DNA of 64,000 bases from Alkalicoccus saliphilus (GTDB lineage Bacteria > Bacillota > Bacilli > Bacillales > Salisediminibacteriaceae). The notes below the pieces were generated by a model. The model made no database searches, was not told the DNA's origin, and worked only from the letters and a program-made list of their open reading frames with translations. The DNA is taken from contig NZ_PZJJ01000015.1 in the NCBI RefSeq assembly GCF_003044065.1, forward strand, positions 1-64,000, given 5' to 3'. Shown piece after piece: positions 45,475 through 56,679 of this stretch. Made by a program: the position numbers and the translations under genes. How positions within the stretch are numbered: the first letter of the stretch is position 1; every line of letters begins with the position of its first letter.

Positions 45475-46407
45475 CTATTCGTCGAGTTCCGCTTTTACTT
45501 TGTCGAGTACTTCCTTTGCACCTTCATCGAGCATTTTCTGTGCAGCCTGCCGTCCGATGGCCGCACCGTCAGCGCCGACAACGTGCTCTTTAAATACCTG
45601 CTTTCCGTCCGGAGAAGCGACAAGTGCGGTCAGTTCCACCTCGTCATTCTCCGTCAGTTCGGCATAGCCGCCGATCGGCACCTGGCATCCACCTTCCACG
45701 GTATGAAGAAAAGCACGTTCCGCTTCTACTGTGCGGGCCGTCAGCGGATCGTGGATTTTCTTGAGAAGATCGAGAATTTCCTGGTCGTCCTCGCGGCACT
45801 CGATGCCGAGGGCACCCTGGCCGACTGCGGGAATGCATGAAGCCGGATCAAGAAACTCCGAAACGATCGAAGGATCCCAGCCGACCCGTTTTAAACCGGC
45901 TGCGGCGAGAATAATCGCATCGTACCCTTCTTCCCGGCACTTACGGAGCCGCGTTTCAATATTGCCGCGGATCCACTGGATTTTCAGATCCGGCCGCTGA
46001 ATAAGTACCTGTGAGCCCCGGCGGAGACTGCTCGTACCGACGACTGCTCCTTCCGGAAGCTCCGCGAGTTTTACCCCGCTGTTGGAAATAAAGGCATCGC
46101 GCGGGTCTTCTCTTTCCGGCACGGCACCGATTGTCAGTCCTTCCGCAATGACAGACGGAAGATCCTTCATACTGTGCACCGCCATATCGATTTCCCCGTC
46201 ATACATCGCCTGCTCGATTTCTTTAACGAACAAACCTTTTCCTCCGACCTTGGAAAGTGTCACATCGAGAATTTTATCCCCTTTTGTTACGATTTCCTTA
46301 ATTTCAAACTCATATGGCACGCCGAGATCCTTCAGCTTGTCTATCACCCAGCGGGTCTGGGTCATCGCAAGGTTACTCCGGCGGGAACCTATTACTATTT
46401 TACGCAT
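45475..46407 (-). CDS. hemC: Hydroxymethylbilane synthase
   Basis: 310 residues. Cofactor cysteine C241 in [10 protein letters not shown], catalytic Asp in HSMKDLP (82), GTSSLRR and RGNIETR. Polymerises four porphobilinogens on a dipyrromethane cofactor. Confidence 0.97.
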   Translation of the reverse strand: MRKIVIGSRRSNLAMTQTRWVIDKLKDLGVPYEFEIKEIVTKGDKILDVTLSKVGGKGLFVKEIEQAMYDGEIDMAVHSMKDLPSVIAEGLTIGAVPEREDPRDAFISNSGVKLAELPEGAVVGTSSLRRGSQVLIQRPDLKIQWIRGNIETRLRKCREEGYDAIILAAAGLKRVGWDPSIVSEFLDPASCIPAVGQGALGIECREDDQEILDLLKKIHDPLTARTVEAERAFLHTVEGGCQVPIGGYAELTENDEVELTALVASPDGKQVFKEHVVGADGAAIGRQAAQKMLDEGAKEVLDKVKAELDE

Positions 46408-46470
46408 AATGCGCCTCCTTCAGCTTATACTACGGGTTTTATTGTAACATGGAGAATTTCTCTCCGCATT

Positions 46471-47283
46471 TTACCAGAGGTGAAAATCGGAGAAAGATCC
46501 TGAAAGAAAATAATTGATGAGAAGCAGCAGAAAAGCTGCCGTATTCAAAAGGGCCAGGTTGTAGCCTCTCATGCCCGCGACACGGTACTGTACGAGAAAA
46601 GCCCCGTAAACAAGCAGTACCACAACTGAGCCGAGCACTTTCACGTCCAGCCACGGTATCGCTCCAACAGCGACCGATGCCCAGACAATACCGAGAACGA
46701 GCCCTGTAAAAAGCAGCGGCAGCCCGATCAGAGCGGCATAGTAGGAGTTTCGTTCCAGTGTGGACAGATTGCCGAGCTTTCCCATCCATGCCCCCCAGCG
46801 CTTTTTTTTCAGCAGTTTATGCTGGATGACATACATAACAGAAAAAGCGAATGAAACGGTAAAAGCCCCGTAGGAAAGCATCAGCAGCCCCACGTGGACG
46901 ATAAGAAACTCTGTAATCAGTACGCTTGCAAGCTCTGACGAAACGTTATCCCCCGGTGCACTGAGACTCACAGAAAGCATAATAAAGCCGATCGCATTCA
47001 GAAGAAGCACGAAAGCATTCATTTTCACCCGCTGGTTTAAAAACAGGGAAACGGTCACAAGAATCCATGCGTAGACAAACATGCCTTCAAACGCCGTCAT
47101 GATCGGCGGTCTCTCGAGTGTCACATAGCGCCAGATGAAAAGGGCAAGCTGCAGCCCCCAGACAATAGAAAGCAACCAGAAGGCCAATCGGTTGACCTTC
47201 TGGTTGTTCTGCATAAAATCGATAAAATAGCCGAGAACACTGATGGAATAGAGTATCAGGATCAGCAGGTAGAGCGTACTCAT
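46471..47283 (-). CDS. hemX: HemX, cytochrome-c-assembly-type membrane protein
   Basis: 270 residues from ATG at 47283 (ATGA overlap with hemA); a longer frame to 47352 is rejected. Eight membrane segments with the CcsA-like stretch [19 protein letters not shown]. In B. subtilis HemX lowers HemA protein levels. Second gene of the heme operon. Confidence 0.92.
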   Translation of the reverse strand: MSTLYLLILILYSISVLGYFIDFMQNNQKVNRLAFWLLSIVWGLQLALFIWRYVTLERPPIMTAFEGMFVYAWILVTVSLFLNQRVKMNAFVLLLNAIGFIMLSVSLSAPGDNVSSELASVLITEFLIVHVGLLMLSYGAFTVSFAFSVMYVIQHKLLKKKRWGAWMGKLGNLSTLERNSYYAALIGLPLLFTGLVLGIVWASVAVGAIPWLDVKVLGSVVVLLVYGAFLVQYRVAGMRGYNLALLNTAAFLLLLINYFLSGSFSDFHLW

Positions 47284-48674
47284 CGGATCAGCGTCCGTAC
47301 CAGTTTTTCCTGTCTGGCAGCAAGCTCTGTTCTGCGCCGTTCTATACTCCATTCCCGCTCTGCTTTATTGATTTGAATATCGTGTGTAAGCGGGGAATCC
47401 GCCTCGTCCATGTAGGGATCGAGCCCGAACACTTTTGTCATGTACCCGAGAAGCTCTTCCGGATTCTCCTCTTCCGGAATTTCCTTAAGAGCTGTCACCG
47501 GATCACGGAGCATTTGGTTTATGATGCTTTTCATATGCTTGCGGATGAGTTTTTTCTCACGATCCGTCATACTGGAAAGCTTTCTTTCGAGGCTTTCCAT
47601 CGTCTGTTCCTGCACCGCCGCCGCTTTTGAACGAAGTGCCGTAATGACCGGAACCACACCGAGCGTATCCAGCCACTGGCTGAACGATACAAGGGCTTCT
47701 TCAATCATCAGTTCGATGTTTTCTGCTTCCCGGCGTCTTTCTTCCAGGTTTGCATTCACGATGCCCTGAAGATCATCAATATCATATAAATACACGTTAT
47801 CAAGCTCTGCCAGTTCCGGATCGAGGTCACGCGGCACGGCAATATCCACAAGGAAAAGTGGACGGCCTTTCCGTTTTTTCAGCTGCCGCCGGACGTCCTC
47901 TTTTCGCAGAACATAATCTTTGGATCCAGTGGAGCTGATAAGAATATCCGACGTTTCAAGAGACGTGTTGAGACGCTGTATATCCTCTGATTTCCCGGAA
48001 AACTTCGCGGCCAGTTCCTCTGCTTTTTCTTTCGTCCGGTTCATTACAGTAATATCGGACACACCGCTTGACGTAAGATGCTTTGCCGTCAGTTCACTCA
48101 TTTTCCCGGCGCCCATGACGAGTACTTTTTTATCCTGAAAGCCTCCGAAAATCTGTTTTCCGAGTTCTACAGCAGCGTAGCTGACAGAAACGGCATTTTC
48201 ACCGATCGCTGTTTCAGAATGGGCTCTTTTAGCGAGCGTCACTGCTTCTTTGAATAAGTGGTTGAATATTGTTCCTGTCGTTCCCTGTTCGCGGGCCATA
48301 TCAAAACTCTGGCGTACCTGCCCGAGAATCTGCGTTTCGCCGAGCACCATGGAATCAAGACCGCAAGCGACACGGAAAAGATGCTCAATCGCATGCTCAT
48401 CCTCACGCACCTGCAGGTAGTGGCTAAAGTCTTCTTTCGGCACGTCAAACCACTCCTGCAGAAACAGCTTCGTATAGTAGCGGCCGGTATGAAGCTGGTC
48501 GGCTACGATATAAAGCTCTGTCCTGTTGCAGGTGGACACCATGACACATTCCAGGATACTTTTTGACTGCCGCAGCCTGGAAAGCGCCTGCTCCATATCC
48601 TCCTGAAACGTAAATTTCTCTCGTATTTCAACAGGAGTTGATTTATAATTCAAACTGGTTACTAAAATATGCAT
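47280..48674 (-). CDS. hemA: Glutamyl-tRNA reductase
   Basis: 464 residues. Catalytic Cys49 in [15 protein letters not shown] loop [15 protein letters not shown], and a long helical dimer domain. Commits glutamyl-tRNA to heme synthesis. First gene of hemAXCDBL; ATG with GGGGGTG. Confidence 0.97.
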   Translation of the reverse strand: MHILVTSLNYKSTPVEIREKFTFQEDMEQALSRLRQSKSILECVMVSTCNRTELYIVADQLHTGRYYTKLFLQEWFDVPKEDFSHYLQVREDEHAIEHLFRVACGLDSMVLGETQILGQVRQSFDMAREQGTTGTIFNHLFKEAVTLAKRAHSETAIGENAVSVSYAAVELGKQIFGGFQDKKVLVMGAGKMSELTAKHLTSSGVSDITVMNRTKEKAEELAAKFSGKSEDIQRLNTSLETSDILISSTGSKDYVLRKEDVRRQLKKRKGRPLFLVDIAVPRDLDPELAELDNVYLYDIDDLQGIVNANLEERRREAENIELMIEEALVSFSQWLDTLGVVPVITALRSKAAAVQEQTMESLERKLSSMTDREKKLIRKHMKSIINQMLRDPVTALKEIPEEENPEELLGYMTKVFGLDPYMDEADSPLTHDIQINKAEREWSIERRRTELAARQEKLVRTLIR

Positions 48675-48722
48675 GCTGCGGACACACCCCCTGAATTAAA
48701 GCCGTTATCTATTTTACACGAT

Positions 48723-48755
48723 GGAGGAACATATGACAATCTCACATGTTCCTCC
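48723..48755 (-). promoter_or_regulatory. 10 bp inverted repeat in the hemA leader
   Basis: GGAGGAACAT (48723-48732) and ATGTTCCTCC (48746-48755), 13-base spacer, between the promoter and hemA. There is no T-run, so it is more likely an operator or RNA control stem than a terminator. Confidence 0.5.
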
Positions 48756-48779
48756 ACTATTCTTTAAAAATCTTTCTAC

Positions 48780-48808
48780 ATTATAACATTTTTAATCTGA
48801 GAACGTCA
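48780..48808 (-). promoter_or_regulatory. hemA promoter, extended -10
   Basis: Minus strand TGTTATAAT (extended -10, TATAAT at 48780-48785) with a weak -35 (TGACGT) 17 bases further up. Confidence 0.6.
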
Positions 48809-48884
48809 CATTTTCTGATTTTCTTTTTTTGAAGGATTTGTGACGGCCTGCTGCCGCTTCCGGCAGGGAAAGGAGTCATCGTTT

Positions 48885-49400
48885 ATGAATGCAAATCAAG
48901 CTGTGGCCGGTATCAGTCTGCTCGCTGCCGGAGTATACATAATCATCAGCCTCACCGGCTTTGATGTTCCTTATGCACATATTATACTTCAATGGCCGAC
49001 GATTCTGCTGGGGATAGGACTTGTCATGATGTGGCAGGCATTTACACGCCGGGATGACAGCAGCATGTTTTCCGGAGTTCTTCTGACGGGGCTCGGCCTG
49101 CTCTTCCACGGAGGCCACACGTTCCAGCTGTGGAGCTATGACTGGCCGTATTTTACACTGATAATCGGACTCGCTTTTCTTTTAAAACACAGTATCCAGA
49201 AGCGCGGCGGACTGGCAGCCGGTCTTATTCTGCTTATCATAACGGCTGCAGGAGTTTTCTCGTCCGTTCTTACTCCCATTTTTGAAGACCGGGCCTCCGG
49301 TCTTCAGTGGATTCTCCCGGTAGTGCTCGTTTTTGCCGGACTTTATTTTCTGCTTTCCGGCCGGACCGGAAAGCGGACAAAATGGAAAAAATCATTATGA
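48885..49400 (+). CDS. Membrane protein, LiaF-type transmembrane region
   Basis: 171 residues from ATG at 48885 with AAAGGAG (a start at 48840 is unlikely). Five or six hydrophobic segments, with short loops, in the style of the LiaI/LiaF membrane region (DUF5668-like). No cytoplasmic output domain. Function unknown. Confidence 0.65.
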   Translation: MNANQAVAGISLLAAGVYIIISLTGFDVPYAHIILQWPTILLGIGLVMMWQAFTRRDDSSMFSGVLLTGLGLLFHGGHTFQLWSYDWPYFTLIIGLAFLLKHSIQKRGGLAAGLILLIITAAGVFSSVLTPIFEDRASGLQWILPVVLVFAGLYFLLSGRTGKRTKWKKSL

Positions 49401-49404
49401 ACGC

Positions 49405-49444
49405 GCAAAGAGGCTGTCCCGGTGTGCCGGGACAGCCTCTTTGC
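49405..49444 (+). terminator. Terminator
   Basis: 18 bp perfect stem GCAAAGAGGCTGTCCCGG / CCGGGACAGCCTCTTTGC, 4-base loop. Confidence 0.9.
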
Positions 49445-49449
49445 TATTG

Positions 49450-49545
49450 ATCAGGTCTTTTCTGTTAAAGCTCCGTGTAATTTTTGAAAGACGCCTGCGG
49501 AAGCGAAGTTTTTCTCCAGCCGTCAGCGAACATAGCTTAAGAAAA
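49450..49545 (-). repeat. Fragment joining repeat modules F and D
   Basis: GTTAAAGCTCCG, GACGCCTGCGGAAGCGAAG and AACATAGCT match module D (1.7 kb, 29.8 kb) and, read in reverse, the left end of module F at 62365. Confidence 0.55.
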
Positions 49546-49602
49546 ATGATTCCGGCTCACAAGAGTAAAGAATTGCCTGTCTATACGCAAATAAGTACGT
49601 TT

Positions 49603-50340
49603 TTACGTCAGTATTCTCTTTAGAAAAGCTTTAGTCGGCTCTTCCTGTGGATTTGCGAAAAGTTCTCTGGAAGGTCCCTGTTCCACAATACGTCCTTCGT
49701 GGATAAACATCGTGTAGTCCGCTACTTCCCGCGCAAAATTCATTTCGTGGGTGACGATAATCATCGTCATGCCCTCTTTCGCGAGCTGCTTCATCGTATC
49801 AAGTACTTCCCCGACAAGCTCAGGATCCAAGGCAGATGTCGGCTCATCAAACAGCATAACTTCCGGCTTCATTGCGAGAGCCCTGGCGATAGCCACTCTC
49901 TGCTGCTGACCGCCGGATAGACTCGATGGATACGCCCCTGCCTTATCGGCAAGCCCGACTTTCGCGAGCAGTTTCCGGCCTTCGTCTTCTGCTTCTTTTT
50001 TGTTCATACCGAGTACATACACAGGGGCTTCCGTCACATTCTCCAGCACCGTTTTATGCGGGAACAGATGAAAATGCTGGAACACCATCCCTACCCGGCG
50101 GCGCAGTTTGTTAATGCTGTGTGTTTTTGGCTCGATAGCTTCACCGCTGATTTCAATCGTTCCGCTGTCTTTTTCCTCCAGGAAGTTAAGACAGCGGAGC
50201 AGCGTGCTTTTTCCGGAACCGCTCGCTCCAATCAGGCAGACAACGTCTCCTTCCTGGACGGTAAGATCAATTCCTTTAAGTACCGGGACACCGTCGAACG
50301 ATTTAAAAAGATTTTCCACACGGATTTTTTCCATCGGCAT
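49603..50340 (-). CDS. Amino-acid ABC transporter ATP-binding protein (GlnQ-like)
   Basis: 245 residues from ATG at 50340 (or 243 from 50334). Walker [26 protein letters not shown] (typical of polar amino-acid importers), LSGGQQQR, Walker [25 protein letters not shown]. Drives uptake of a polar amino acid. No permease or binding protein gene lies beside it, so its partners must be elsewhere. Confidence 0.92.
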   Translation of the reverse strand: MPMEKIRVENLFKSFDGVPVLKGIDLTVQEGDVVCLIGASGSGKSTLLRCLNFLEEKDSGTIEISGEAIEPKTHSINKLRRRVGMVFQHFHLFPHKTVLENVTEAPVYVLGMNKKEAEDEGRKLLAKVGLADKAGAYPSSLSGGQQQRVAIARALAMKPEVMLFDEPTSALDPELVGEVLDTMKQLAKEGMTMIIVTHEMNFAREVADYTMFIHEGRIVEQGPSRELFANPQEEPTKAFLKRILT

Positions 50341-50426
50341 AAAATCCTTTCTCATTGGCTCTGTAAGAATGTGTGCCGGCACTTCTGACCGGCTGCTTCA
50401 TTGCACGGCGTGCGCTAAAAACATTG

Positions 50427-51014
50427 TTAGTTAAATAATGCTTTCGTTACCGCGTTCCATGCCTTATCTTTTCCCTGTCCGGTTTCTGCGGAAAACATAA
50501 TCAGCTTGTCGTCTTCGTGCATCTGCAGCTCTTTTCGGATAATGGCGGCGTGCTTATCCCATTTCCCTTTAGCTACTTTATCTGCTTTTGTGCCGATAAC
50601 GATGACTTCCCGTTCATGGTGCTTCAGCCATTCATACATCATGACATCTTCCTTGCTCGGCTTGTGGCGCATATCGACGAGCTGTACGACAGCCTTCAGC
50701 TGCTCACGGTTCTGAAAATAGGATTCCAGAACGCGCCCCCATGCTTCCCGTTCTTTTTTGGACACTTTCGCATATCCGTAGCCTGGAACGTCCACGAAGT
50801 GGAACCGGTTGTTAATCCAGTAATAGTTGAGCGTCTGGGTTTTACCCGGCCGCTGGGACGTACGTGCCAGTCCTTTACGGGCGAGCAGGGTATTAATAAA
50901 TGATGATTTGCCGACGTTTGAGCGCCCGGAAAGAGCAACTTCGGGGAACATCCCCGGAGGAAACTGCTCTTCCTTTGCGGCGCTGATCGTCAGCTCTGCA
51001 CTCGTTATTTTCAT
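50427..51014 (-). CDS. ysxC: Ribosome assembly GTPase EngB/YsxC
   Basis: 195 residues. G1 GRSNVGKSS (30-38), G2 [11 protein letters not shown]3 DVPGYGYA, G4 TKAD, G5 SAETG. Needed for 50S assembly. Start overlaps the lon stop by 4 bases, as in B. subtilis lonA-ysxC. Confidence 0.96.
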   Translation of the reverse strand: MKITSAELTISAAKEEQFPPGMFPEVALSGRSNVGKSSFINTLLARKGLARTSQRPGKTQTLNYYWINNRFHFVDVPGYGYAKVSKKEREAWGRVLESYFQNREQLKAVVQLVDMRHKPSKEDVMMYEWLKHHEREVIVIGTKADKVAKGKWDKHAAIIRKELQMHEDDKLIMFSAETGQGKDKAWNAVTKALFN

Positions 51015-53332
51015 TTCTCGTTCCTCACAATCGCATGCTTTAATACTTCATCCAGATGGGATACAGGAATAAACGTCAGGTCGCTCCGAACGCTTTCCGG
51101 AATATCCTCCAGGTCTTTTTCATTGTCTTTCGGCATAATAATGTGTGTCAGTCCGGCACGGTGTGCACTCATCGCTTTTTCTTTCAGACCCCCGATCGGA
51201 AGCACGCGGCCGCGGAGCGTAATTTCTCCGGTCATGCCTACTTCCTTTCGTACCGGCTGGTTCGTCAACGCTGAGATCAGCGCTGTCGCCATTGTAATAC
51301 CGGCAGATGGTCCGTCTTTAGGTATAGCTCCTTCCGGAACATGGATGTGAATGTCATTTTTCCGGTTGAATTCCGCATCGATATTCAACTCTTTCGCTTT
51401 CGTGCGGATATAGCTGAAAGCAGCCTGTGCCGATTCTTTCATCACATCCCCGAGCTTCCCGGTAAGGGTGAGCTTGCCTTCTCCAGGAGAGAGGGCTACT
51501 TCGATTGTCAGTGTGTCTCCGCCGGCTTCCGTATAGGCAAGACCCGTTGCGGCACCGATCTGATTTTCAAGCTCTGCTTTTCCGTAGCGGAACCGCTTTT
51601 TACCGAGCATATCTTCCAGAGTTTTTTCGGTCAGAACGACCCGTTTTTTCTCGCCGGAAACGAGAAGCTTCGCCGCTTTCCGGCAGACGGTCGCCATCTG
51701 ACGCTCCAGGTTACGAACTCCTGCTTCGCGCGTATAATGGCGGATAATGCTGAGAAGGGCTTCATCTCTTACCTGCAGCTCATTTTTTGTCAGGCCGTGC
51801 TCCTGAATTTGTTTTGGCAGGAGGTACCCTTTGGCAATCTCCATTTTTTCCACTTCGGTGTAGCCGGAAATATGAATCACTTCCATCCGGTCTTTTAAAG
51901 CAGGCGGAATAGCGGCAATATTATTGGCTGTCGTCACAAACATGACCTTGGATAAATCGTACGGCTCTTCAATGAAATGGTCACTGAATGTGTTGTTCTG
52001 CTCCGGATCAAGCACTTCCAGCAGTGCCGAAGAAGGATCCCCACGGAAATCATTAGCCATTTTGTCGATTTCATCAAGAAGGAAAACAGGATTGACCGTG
52101 CCTGCTTTTTTCATTCCTTGAATGACCCGTCCTGGCATGGCACCGACATACGTACGGCGATGACCGCGGATTTCTGCTTCATCACGTACGCCGCCGAGCG
52201 ACATACGAACGAAGTTGCGTCCGAGCGAGCGGGCAATCGACCGGGCAAGTGAGGTTTTCCCGACACCCGGCGGTCCGGAAAGACAGAGAATCGGTCCTTT
52301 CAGCTTACGCGTCCGCTGCTGGACTGCAAGGTATTCAAGCACACGCTCTTTGACTTTTTCCAGTCCGTAATGATCTTCGTTTAAAATTTCCTCGGACCGG
52401 TGAATGTCGAGCATGTCTTCTGTTTCTTCTTTCCACGGCACCTGGGTAAGCCATTCGATATAGTTACGGATGACAGAGCTTTCCGCTGCATTCGGAGGCA
52501 TTTTTTCGTAGCGTCCGAGTTCTTTGAATGCTTTTTCCTCTATCGCTTCCGGCATGTCCGCATCTTCGATTTTCTCCCGCAGTTCCTCGGCTTCGCCTTC
52601 CTTGCCGTCACGGTCGCCGAGTTCGCGCTGGATAGCTTTCATCTGCTCCCGCAGATAATATTCCTTCTGCGTACGTTCCATGGATTTTTTCACACGCTGG
52701 CCGATTTTTTTCTCCAGGCCGAGTACTTCCCGTTCATTGGAAATAATGCGGAGCATCAGCTTCAGTCTCTCTGAGAGATCCCGGGTTTCCAGTATTTCCT
52801 GTTTCTGTACTACTTTGAGTGGAAGATGGGAAGCTACAATATCTGCGAGTCTTCCCGGTTCACTGATATCCGCTACGGATGCAAACGTTTCCTGCGTAAT
52901 TTTTTTCGATATTTTTGTGTATTCCTCGAACTGTTCCAGTACGCTCCGCATCATTGCCTGCTCTTCCACTGTGGCTTCCTGGCGCTCCTGGATCAGCTTG
53001 ATATCGGCGGAGGCATAGTTGTCCCCGTCCTGCATACCCGTTACTTCCGCCCGCTCCAGTCCTTCGACCAGTACGCGGATGGTGCCGTTCGGAAGTTTGA
53101 GCATTTGTTTCACATTGGCAATTGTTCCAATTGTATAAAGGTCTTCTTCTTCCGGATCTTCTGTTCCTACTTCCTTTTGGGTGAGAAGAAAAATCCGGTT
53201 GTTATCGACCATCGCCTGCTCCAGCGCACTGACTGATTTTTTGCGTCCGACGTCCAGGTGCAGGACCATCGTCGGGTACACAAGCAGTCCGCGCAGCGGA
53301 AGCAGCGGAAGTTTTTCGGTTGTGCTGCTCAT
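51011..53332 (-). CDS. lon: ATP-dependent protease Lon
   Basis: 773 residues from ATG at 53332; the upstream ATG belongs to the ribosome binding site region GGAGGTG. N-terminal LON domain, AAA+ Walker [10 protein letters not shown] and Walker [10 protein letters not shown], Ser in KDGPSAG and Lys in [10 protein letters not shown]. Degrades damaged and regulatory proteins. The sporulation paralog lonB, which lies between clpX and lonA in B. subtilis, is absent. Confidence 0.97.
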   Translation of the reverse strand: MSSTTEKLPLLPLRGLLVYPTMVLHLDVGRKKSVSALEQAMVDNNRIFLLTQKEVGTEDPEEEDLYTIGTIANVKQMLKLPNGTIRVLVEGLERAEVTGMQDGDNYASADIKLIQERQEATVEEQAMMRSVLEQFEEYTKISKKITQETFASVADISEPGRLADIVASHLPLKVVQKQEILETRDLSERLKLMLRIISNEREVLGLEKKIGQRVKKSMERTQKEYYLREQMKAIQRELGDRDGKEGEAEELREKIEDADMPEAIEEKAFKELGRYEKMPPNAAESSVIRNYIEWLTQVPWKEETEDMLDIHRSEEILNEDHYGLEKVKERVLEYLAVQQRTRKLKGPILCLSGPPGVGKTSLARSIARSLGRNFVRMSLGGVRDEAEIRGHRRTYVGAMPGRVIQGMKKAGTVNPVFLLDEIDKMANDFRGDPSSALLEVLDPEQNNTFSDHFIEEPYDLSKVMFVTTANNIAAIPPALKDRMEVIHISGYTEVEKMEIAKGYLLPKQIQEHGLTKNELQVRDEALLSIIRHYTREAGVRNLERQMATVCRKAAKLLVSGEKKRVVLTEKTLEDMLGKKRFRYGKAELENQIGAATGLAYTEAGGDTLTIEVALSPGEGKLTLTGKLGDVMKESAQAAFSYIRTKAKELNIDAEFNRKNDIHIHVPEGAIPKDGPSAGITMATALISALTNQPVRKEVGMTGEITLRGRVLPIGGLKEKAMSAHRAGLTHIIMPKDNEKDLEDIPESVRSDLTFIPVSHLDEVLKHAIVRNEK

Positions 53333-53378
53333 AATCTGGTACACCTCCATGTATTCACTTTCTTATGCTGTATATGTA

Positions 53379-53395
53379 TTTATCCTTCTCTGACC
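53379..53395 (-). promoter_or_regulatory. Possible CtsR box upstream of lon
   Basis: Minus strand GGTCAGA-GAA-GGATAAA, two imperfect heptads with a 3-base spacer, as in CtsR sites (GGTCAAA repeats). Degenerate, so uncertain. Confidence 0.3.
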
Positions 53396-53502
53396 AAAAG
53401 GAAACGCTTCTTTTTTCGTAAAAGAATAAATAACAAAAAGTCCTGATTTTGTTAAAACAAATTAAACGGTAAACGCCGGGATCCGGCAGTGACTTCATAA
53501 AA

Positions 53503-53588
53503 AAGGTGTGCTCCGCCAGGCGTCAGGCCGGAGAAAGGAACCCCTTTCTCCGGACCCGTCTCGCAGCGCCGGCTTAGCACACCTCATT
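53503..53588 (-). terminator. Terminator of clpX, branched
   Basis: Outer stem AGGTGTGCT / AGCACACCT closed around an inner stem GGAGAAAGG / CCTTTCTCC and a GC-rich arm, then TTTTTTA on the minus strand. Larger than a normal terminator. Confidence 0.8.
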
Positions 53589-53599
53589 TTATTGCAGTT

Positions 53600-54862
53600 T
53601 TACGCACTTTCTCTCGGCTCTTCAATTTCTCCGCCGTCTTTGTCGATAAGCGTCGGAGCTTTACTGTCACGGACCGTTTCATCCGTAATGATACATTTGG
53701 CAATATCATCGCGGGAAGGAAGGTCATACATAACATCAAGCATGAGTGATTCAATAATCGACCGGAGACCACGTGCTCCTGTTTTACGTTCAATGGCAAG
53801 CCGTGCTACTTCGCGCAGCGCATCATCTGTGAATTCAAGCTCAACCTCATCAAGCTCCAGCAGTTTTTTGTACTGCTTCACAAGCGCATTTTTAGGCGCC
53901 GTAAGAATTTCAATGAGCGCATCTTCGTCCAGATATTCAAGACTTGCGATTACAGGCATACGTCCGATAAATTCCGGGATCAGACCGTAACGCAGAAGAT
54001 CTTCCGGGAGAATCTTGGAAAGATACTGGTGTTCCTCCAGGTGGGAAGTTTCCGTTTCCGAACCGAAACCGATCACCTTTTTACCAAGCCGGCGCTTAAT
54101 GATCTGATCGATGCCGTCGAAGGCTCCACCGATAATAAACAGGACATTCGTAGTATCAATCTGGATAAACTCCTGATGCGGATGCTTTCTTCCACCCTGC
54201 GGCGGCACACTCGCTGTAGTTCCTTCAAGAATTTTAAGGAGTGCCTGCTGCACACCTTCCCCGGAAACATCACGGGTGATGGACGGGTTTTCGGATTTAC
54301 GGGCTACTTTATCGATTTCATCGATATAAATAATGCCGCGTTCTGCTTTTTCCACGTCGTAGTCCGCTGCCTGAATCAGTTTGAGGAGAATATTTTCAAC
54401 ATCTTCCCCTACGTAACCGGCTTCCGTCAGTGACGTTGCGTCTGCGATAGCAAACGGGACGTTTAAAATACGTGCAAGTGTCTGCGCAAGAAGGGTTTTA
54501 CCGCTTCCTGTAGGACCAATAAGACAAATGTTACTCTTTGCAAGCTCCACTTCGTCATTTTTGCTGCTTGCATTGATACGTTTATAGTGGTTGTAAACGG
54601 CCACGGAAAGCGTTTTTTTCGCTTTGTCCTGTCCGATAACGTACTCATTTAATATACCTCTGATTTCGTGTGGTGTCGGAATATCCTCAAGTTCCACTTC
54701 TTCTTCTGAACCGAGCTCCTCCTCCACAATCTCTGTGCAGAGTTCAATACACTCATCACATATATAGACACCTGGACCAGCCACCAGCTTACGAACCTGA
54801 TCTTGTGTTTTACCGCAGAAAGAACATTTAAGCTGTCCTTTCTCCTCATTAAATTTAAACAT
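53600..54862 (-). CDS. clpX: ATP-dependent Clp protease ATP-binding subunit ClpX
   Basis: 420 residues. Zinc finger C13, C16, C35, C38; Walker A GPTGSGKT, Walker B YIDEIDK, and the ClpP-contact IGF loop (KVIGFGSE). Unfolds substrates for ClpP. ATG with GGGGTGA. Confidence 0.97.
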   Translation of the reverse strand: MFKFNEEKGQLKCSFCGKTQDQVRKLVAGPGVYICDECIELCTEIVEEELGSEEEVELEDIPTPHEIRGILNEYVIGQDKAKKTLSVAVYNHYKRINASSKNDEVELAKSNICLIGPTGSGKTLLAQTLARILNVPFAIADATSLTEAGYVGEDVENILLKLIQAADYDVEKAERGIIYIDEIDKVARKSENPSITRDVSGEGVQQALLKILEGTTASVPPQGGRKHPHQEFIQIDTTNVLFIIGGAFDGIDQIIKRRLGKKVIGFGSETETSHLEEHQYLSKILPEDLLRYGLIPEFIGRMPVIASLEYLDEDALIEILTAPKNALVKQYKKLLELDEVELEFTDDALREVARLAIERKTGARGLRSIIESLMLDVMYDLPSRDDIAKCIITDETVRDSKAPTLIDKDGGEIEEPRESA

Positions 54863-55133
54863 CTGCTTTCACCCCTCTATTAAGTATTGAAACATAGGAC
54901 CGGCGATTACTCAAAACATTTCACTTTTTATACGAAGGAAGGCTTCCCAGCCACTGCTCAACCCTTACTAAGGAGTGCAGCAAATATCCGGCCTGTCACG
55001 GAATATACATCAAGTAAAGTGTACCATAGTTTTATAAATCTTCCTATTATAAGAGACAGCCGTTCCTTCAGACTTTTCTAAGAATATTAAAGCGTACGGC
55101 CTTTGTCAAATGATTGCTTTATATGTACAAAAC
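54863..55133. other. Intergenic region between tig and clpX
   Basis: Holds the clpX promoter. No gene or repeat recognised. Confidence 0.5.
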
Positions 55134-55160
55134 AAGGCACGAGAAGCTCGTGCCTTGCTG
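55134..55160 (-). terminator. Terminator of tig
   Basis: 10 bp stem AAGGCACGAG / CTCGTGCCTT with a 3-base loop, then TGTTTTG on the minus strand. Confidence 0.85.
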
Positions 55161-55177
55161 CTGTTTATTTTCATTAT

Positions 55178-56500
55178 TTACTGGTCGGATGCTTCTGAGC
55201 TGGAAGCTTCTACTTCCTTGCTGTTCTCTACAAGGAAATCGATCGCTTTACGTACTTTAAGATCGTCTTTCAGCACGTCTGTACCACCCTGCATTGCGAG
55301 AAGCTGCTTGATTTCATCCACCGGACGCTGATACGTTTCGGCCATTTTTTCAAGCTCCTGATCCACATCTTCTTCTGTCGCTTCGATGCTTTCCTCATTG
55401 GAAATAGCTTCGAGCGTCATGTTCATGCGTACCCGCTTTTCAGCATCTTCTTTGAACTGCTCTTTCATGCCTTCCTCGTCCGTCTGAGCGAACTGGTAGT
55501 ACATATCAAGAGACATTCCCTGAGACTGGAGACGCTGACCGAATTCCTGAAGCATACGGTCCACCTCTGTATCGACCATCGCCTGAGGCACATCGATAGA
55601 GGCATTTTCTGTAGCTTTTTCCACGAGCGTATCTTTCATGCTCATGTCAGCTTCCTGCTGTTTCTGGTCTTCCAGACGCTTTCGGACACCGCTTTTCAGG
55701 TCGTCAAACGTTTCATAGGAATCGTCTACGTCCTTCGCAAATTCATCGTCAAGTTCCGGAAGCTCTTTACGCTTCACATCGTGAACTTTTACTTTGAACG
55801 TTGCAGGCTTACCAGCAAGTTCTTCCGCGTGGTACTCTTCCGGGAATTCCACTTCTACTTCTGTTTCAGCTCCCGGCTTTGCACCGATCAGCTTTTCTTC
55901 AAACCCTGGAATGAACTGTCCGGAGCCGATTTCAAGCGAATGGTTTTCTGCCTGGCCGCCTTCGAATGCTTCGCCGTCAACGAAACCTTCGAAATCCATT
56001 ACGACTGTGTCGCCTTCCTGTACTTCGCCGTCTTCTACAACGGAAAGCTCAGCATGTTCGTTCTGAAGGCGGGAGATTTCTTCATTCACTTCGTCTTCTG
56101 TTACTTCTGTTTCTGTCTTCTCTACTTCCAGACCTTTGTAGTCTCCAAGGTCCACTTCCGGCTTCACAGTTACTGTGGCGCGGAAAGTAAGCGGCTCACC
56201 TTTTGCCATGTCATCAAGATCGATTTCCGGCTGATCCACCGGGTCGATTCCTGCTTCTTCCACTGCTTCAGAGTAAGCTTCCGGAAGCAGAATATCCAGG
56301 GCATCCTGGAACAGGGCTTCTACACCGAAGCGCTGTTCAAAAATCGGACGCGGTACCTTTCCTTTGCGGAATCCAGGTACATTCACCTGTTTTACAACTT
56401 TTTGGAACGCCTTATCAAGCGCCTCGTCTACACGTTTACTGTCAACAGTGACAGTAAGAAGACCTGTGTTACCTTCTTGTTTTTCCCAATTTACTGACAT
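55178..56500 (-). CDS. tig: Trigger factor
   Basis: 440 residues from ATG at 56500 (GGAGGG about 11 bases upstream; an ATG at 56521 lies before it). Ribosome-binding signature GFRKGKVPR (about 43-51), FKBP-type domain (about 160-245) and C-terminal chaperone arms. Strongly acidic. Meets nascent chains at the ribosome. Confidence 0.97.
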   Translation of the reverse strand: MSVNWEKQEGNTGLLTVTVDSKRVDEALDKAFQKVVKQVNVPGFRKGKVPRPIFEQRFGVEALFQDALDILLPEAYSEAVEEAGIDPVDQPEIDLDDMAKGEPLTFRATVTVKPEVDLGDYKGLEVEKTETEVTEDEVNEEISRLQNEHAELSVVEDGEVQEGDTVVMDFEGFVDGEAFEGGQAENHSLEIGSGQFIPGFEEKLIGAKPGAETEVEVEFPEEYHAEELAGKPATFKVKVHDVKRKELPELDDEFAKDVDDSYETFDDLKSGVRKRLEDQKQQEADMSMKDTLVEKATENASIDVPQAMVDTEVDRMLQEFGQRLQSQGMSLDMYYQFAQTDEEGMKEQFKEDAEKRVRMNMTLEAISNEESIEATEEDVDQELEKMAETYQRPVDEIKQLLAMQGGTDVLKDDLKVRKAIDFLVENSKEVEASSSEASDQ

Positions 56501-56679
56501 AGGATATATTCCCTCCAACATTCATGTTCATTTTTTAACGTTACCTGGTGTTGACAACCACTCTATTATAACATAGGAGACAACCATTTCAACGATTTCC
56601 CTTTGATTCTTTGCCGGCCCCCGCACTGCAGTATTTGTAAGTTTTTTCGGTGAATTTATCCCCGTTTAAAAGCGGACTG

